DNA of 15,807 bases, taken from an uncultured Alphaproteobacteria bacterium. Lineage in GTDB: Bacteria; Pseudomonadota; Alphaproteobacteria; Sphingomonadales; Sphingomonadaceae. Below are positions 14,962-15,807 of this stretch, in pieces. Within the stretch, counting starts at the first letter, position 1. Each line of letters begins with the position of its first letter. The position numbers were made by a program, and so were the translations under genes. The stretch spans positions 1-15,807 of the forward strand of contig CAJAHV010000342.1 in the NCBI GenBank assembly GCA_903939555.1, read 5' to 3'. The notes under the pieces were generated by a model, which made no database searches, had not been told where the DNA came from, and saw nothing but the letters and a program-made list of their open reading frames with translations.

Positions 14962-15043
14962 AATCTGTAGTTCTAAGGGGCGGCGTCACACACCAATTGT
15001 GGTAACCGCGGCAGGGGGAGGCAGTCTTGGGCACATGTCCGGC

Positions 15044-15052
15044 TGTGGATAT
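15044..15052 (+). promoter_or_regulatory. DnaA-box-like site upstream of nrdA
   Basis: TGTGGATAT differs at one position from the consensus DnaA box TGTGGATAA and lies about 110 bp before the reductase start. In Escherichia coli DnaA regulates nrdAB through such boxes. One site of this length can arise by chance, so the assignment is tentative. Confidence 0.25.
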
Positions 15053-15062
15053 CGGGGATAAG

Positions 15063-15085
15063 CGCGCCGAAGGCGATTCGGCGCG
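15063..15085 (+). promoter_or_regulatory. Leader hairpin upstream of ribonucleotide reductase
   Basis: CGCGCCGAA (15063-15071) pairs perfectly with TTCGGCGCG (15077-15085) around the 5-nt loop GGCGA, about 78 bp before the reductase start. No U-tract follows, so it is not a standard intrinsic terminator. It may structure the mRNA leader or act at the DNA level. Confidence 0.45.
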
Positions 15086-15162
15086 TGACCACGGTTTGTT
15101 CTCATCCTATGTTGTCGGGCTTGGGCAGGGCGTACCACGGCAAAGACGTTTTCAGGAGTGAG

Positions 15163-15807
15163 ATGGTGAGCGAGTTTCGGAACATGGGCAGCGACGGTAC
15201 GGATGGCGCGAACAGCGAAACCCTCGTGCTCGACCCGGTGGTGAATACCGCGGCCCCCGCTGGCACCGCGGCGCCCAAGCGCGCCAGCAACGAGATCATG
15301 CCGTGGAAATTTCCCATCACCGTCGATCGCAGCCGCGATGCGCTGCTCACTGATTTCGGCAAGGACACGCTCGACGACCGCTACCTCCTGCCCGGCGAAT
15401 CCTATCAGGATCTGTTCGCCCGCGTCGCGGCTGCCTATGCCGATGATGCCGGCCATGCCCAGCGCCTGTACGATCATATCTCGCAATTGTGGTTCATGCC
15501 GGCAACGCCGGTGCTGTCGAACGGCGGCACCGGGCGCGGCCTGCCGATTTCCTGTTACCTTAACTCGGTGTCCGACAGCCTTGATGGCATCGTCAACACC
15601 TGGAACGAAAATGTCTGGCTGGCCAGTCGCGGCGGCGGCATCGGCACCTATTGGGGCCGGGTGCGCGGCATCGGCGAACCCGTCGGCCTCAATGGCAAGA
15701 CCAGCGGCATCATCCCGTTCGTGCGCGTCATGGATTCGCTCACCCTCGCCATCTCGCAGGGCTCGCTGCGCCGCGGCTCGGCGGCCGTCTATCTCGACGT
15801 GTCGCAC
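15163..15807 (+). CDS. nrdA: Ribonucleoside-diphosphate reductase large subunit, N-terminal part (partial)
   Basis: The frame is open from ATG 15163 to the end of the window, giving the first 215 residues of a ribonucleotide reductase alpha subunit, which makes deoxyribonucleotides from ribonucleoside diphosphates. After a variable 45-residue start come the catalytic-core blocks RDALLTDFGKDTLDDRYLLP (about 58-77), LWFMPATPVLSNGG (109-122), LPISCYLNSVSDSL with C131 (the first cysteine of the substrate-reducing pair), ASRGGGIGTYWGRVR and SQGSLRRGSAAVYLDV. The N-terminal extension is too short for an ATP-cone, so overall-activity control by dATP at that site is probably absent. AGGAG is 4 nt before the ATG. 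A class I enzyme is most likely, but the diagnostic C-terminal half and a partner nrdB lie outside the window. Confidence 0.92.
   Translation, partial: MVSEFRNMGSDGTDGANSETLVLDPVVNTAAPAGTAAPKRASNEIMPWKFPITVDRSRDALLTDFGKDTLDDRYLLPGESYQDLFARVAAAYADDAGHAQRLYDHISQLWFMPATPVLSNGGTGRGLPISCYLNSVSDSLDGIVNTWNENVWLASRGGGIGTYWGRVRGIGEPVGLNGKTSGIIPFVRVMDSLTLAISQGSLRRGSAAVYLDVSH

Larger units (their letters stand above)
14793..15162. other. Divergent leader region between fumarase and ribonucleotide reductase
   Basis: Apart from the possible small minus-strand ORF, these 370 bp hold no gene. They carry the promoters of two divergent genes, although no clear -35/-10 pair could be fixed. Seen directly are the near-consensus DnaA-box-like TGTGGATAT at 15044-15052, a perfect 9-bp hairpin at 15063-15085 and AGGAG at 15154-15158 before the reductase ATG. 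Confidence 0.5.

Noticed and set aside
14984..15005. Sequence ACACACCAATTGTGGT upstream of nrdA considered as an NrdR box
   Set aside because: Only the outermost pairs are symmetric and the AT-rich centre of the NrdR consensus is missing. A second box at the usual spacing was not found.
14986..15807. 273-codon minus-strand frame opposite the reductase gene, open to the window edge
   Set aside because: The plus strand carries strongly conserved ribonucleotide reductase blocks with a good ribosome site. The minus frame is a shadow.

Overview
The window reads as a stretch of ordinary chromosome from a high-GC alphaproteobacterium, most likely a member of the Sphingomonadales. The support is the overall composition, a protein with a PEPxxWA-CTERM tail (the variant common in sphingomonads), the dnaJ-like / fabI / aroC cluster, and the character of the housekeeping proteins. 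Assignment to the order is inference. No plasmid, phage, CRISPR, tRNA or rRNA signal was seen.

Layout. (1) 1-840: the last 64 codons of an hrpB-type helicase on the plus strand, converging on a PEPxxWA-CTERM surface protein on the minus strand. A perfect 13-bp hairpin sits between them and its loop holds the hrpB stop codon. (2) 840-1328: 490 bp without a convincing gene. It has an AT-rich upstream region with several small dyads, then a stretch that looks like decayed coding or insertion-sequence DNA. (3) 1329-3552: a small GFA-fold zinc protein (plus), converging on a minus-strand pair made of an exported S1/P1 nuclease followed by a membrane-anchored YpfJ-type zinc peptidase. (4) 3672-7410: a tightly packed plus-strand cluster of a CbpA-like J-protein, a YihY/BrkB membrane protein, enoyl-ACP reductase FabI and chorismate synthase AroC. 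The first two genes overlap by 35 bp and the last two by 4 bp. (5) 7432-7610: a composite inverted and tandem repeat element between convergent genes. (6) 7623-10388: a DUF808 (YedI) membrane protein and EttA, divergently transcribed. (7) 10542-13121: three minus-strand genes that probably form an operon: a possible PAP/fibrillin-like protein, a flavin split-barrel (pyridoxamine-phosphate-oxidase-like) protein and an NPP-type phosphodiesterase lipoprotein. (8) 13272-14961: class I iron-sulfur fumarase, preceded by an overlapping small ORF. (9) 15163-end: the N-terminal 215 residues of a ribonucleotide reductase large subunit, with a structured leader.

Most of this is core metabolism and cell-envelope function: fatty-acid elongation, shikimate pathway, TCA cycle, dNTP synthesis and translation control. 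I found no convincing new multi-gene system. The points most worth a second look are the 7432-7610 element, a 16-bp dyad of matching design (GTTGCR-N4-YGCAAC) in two divergent promoter regions, the fibrillin-like protein, and the missing N-terminal ATP-cone in the reductase. Several starts were moved from the longest possible reading frame on the basis of Shine-Dalgarno position and family length: dnaJ-like, yihY-like, DUF808, the phosphodiesterase, the flavin split-barrel protein and the GFA protein.
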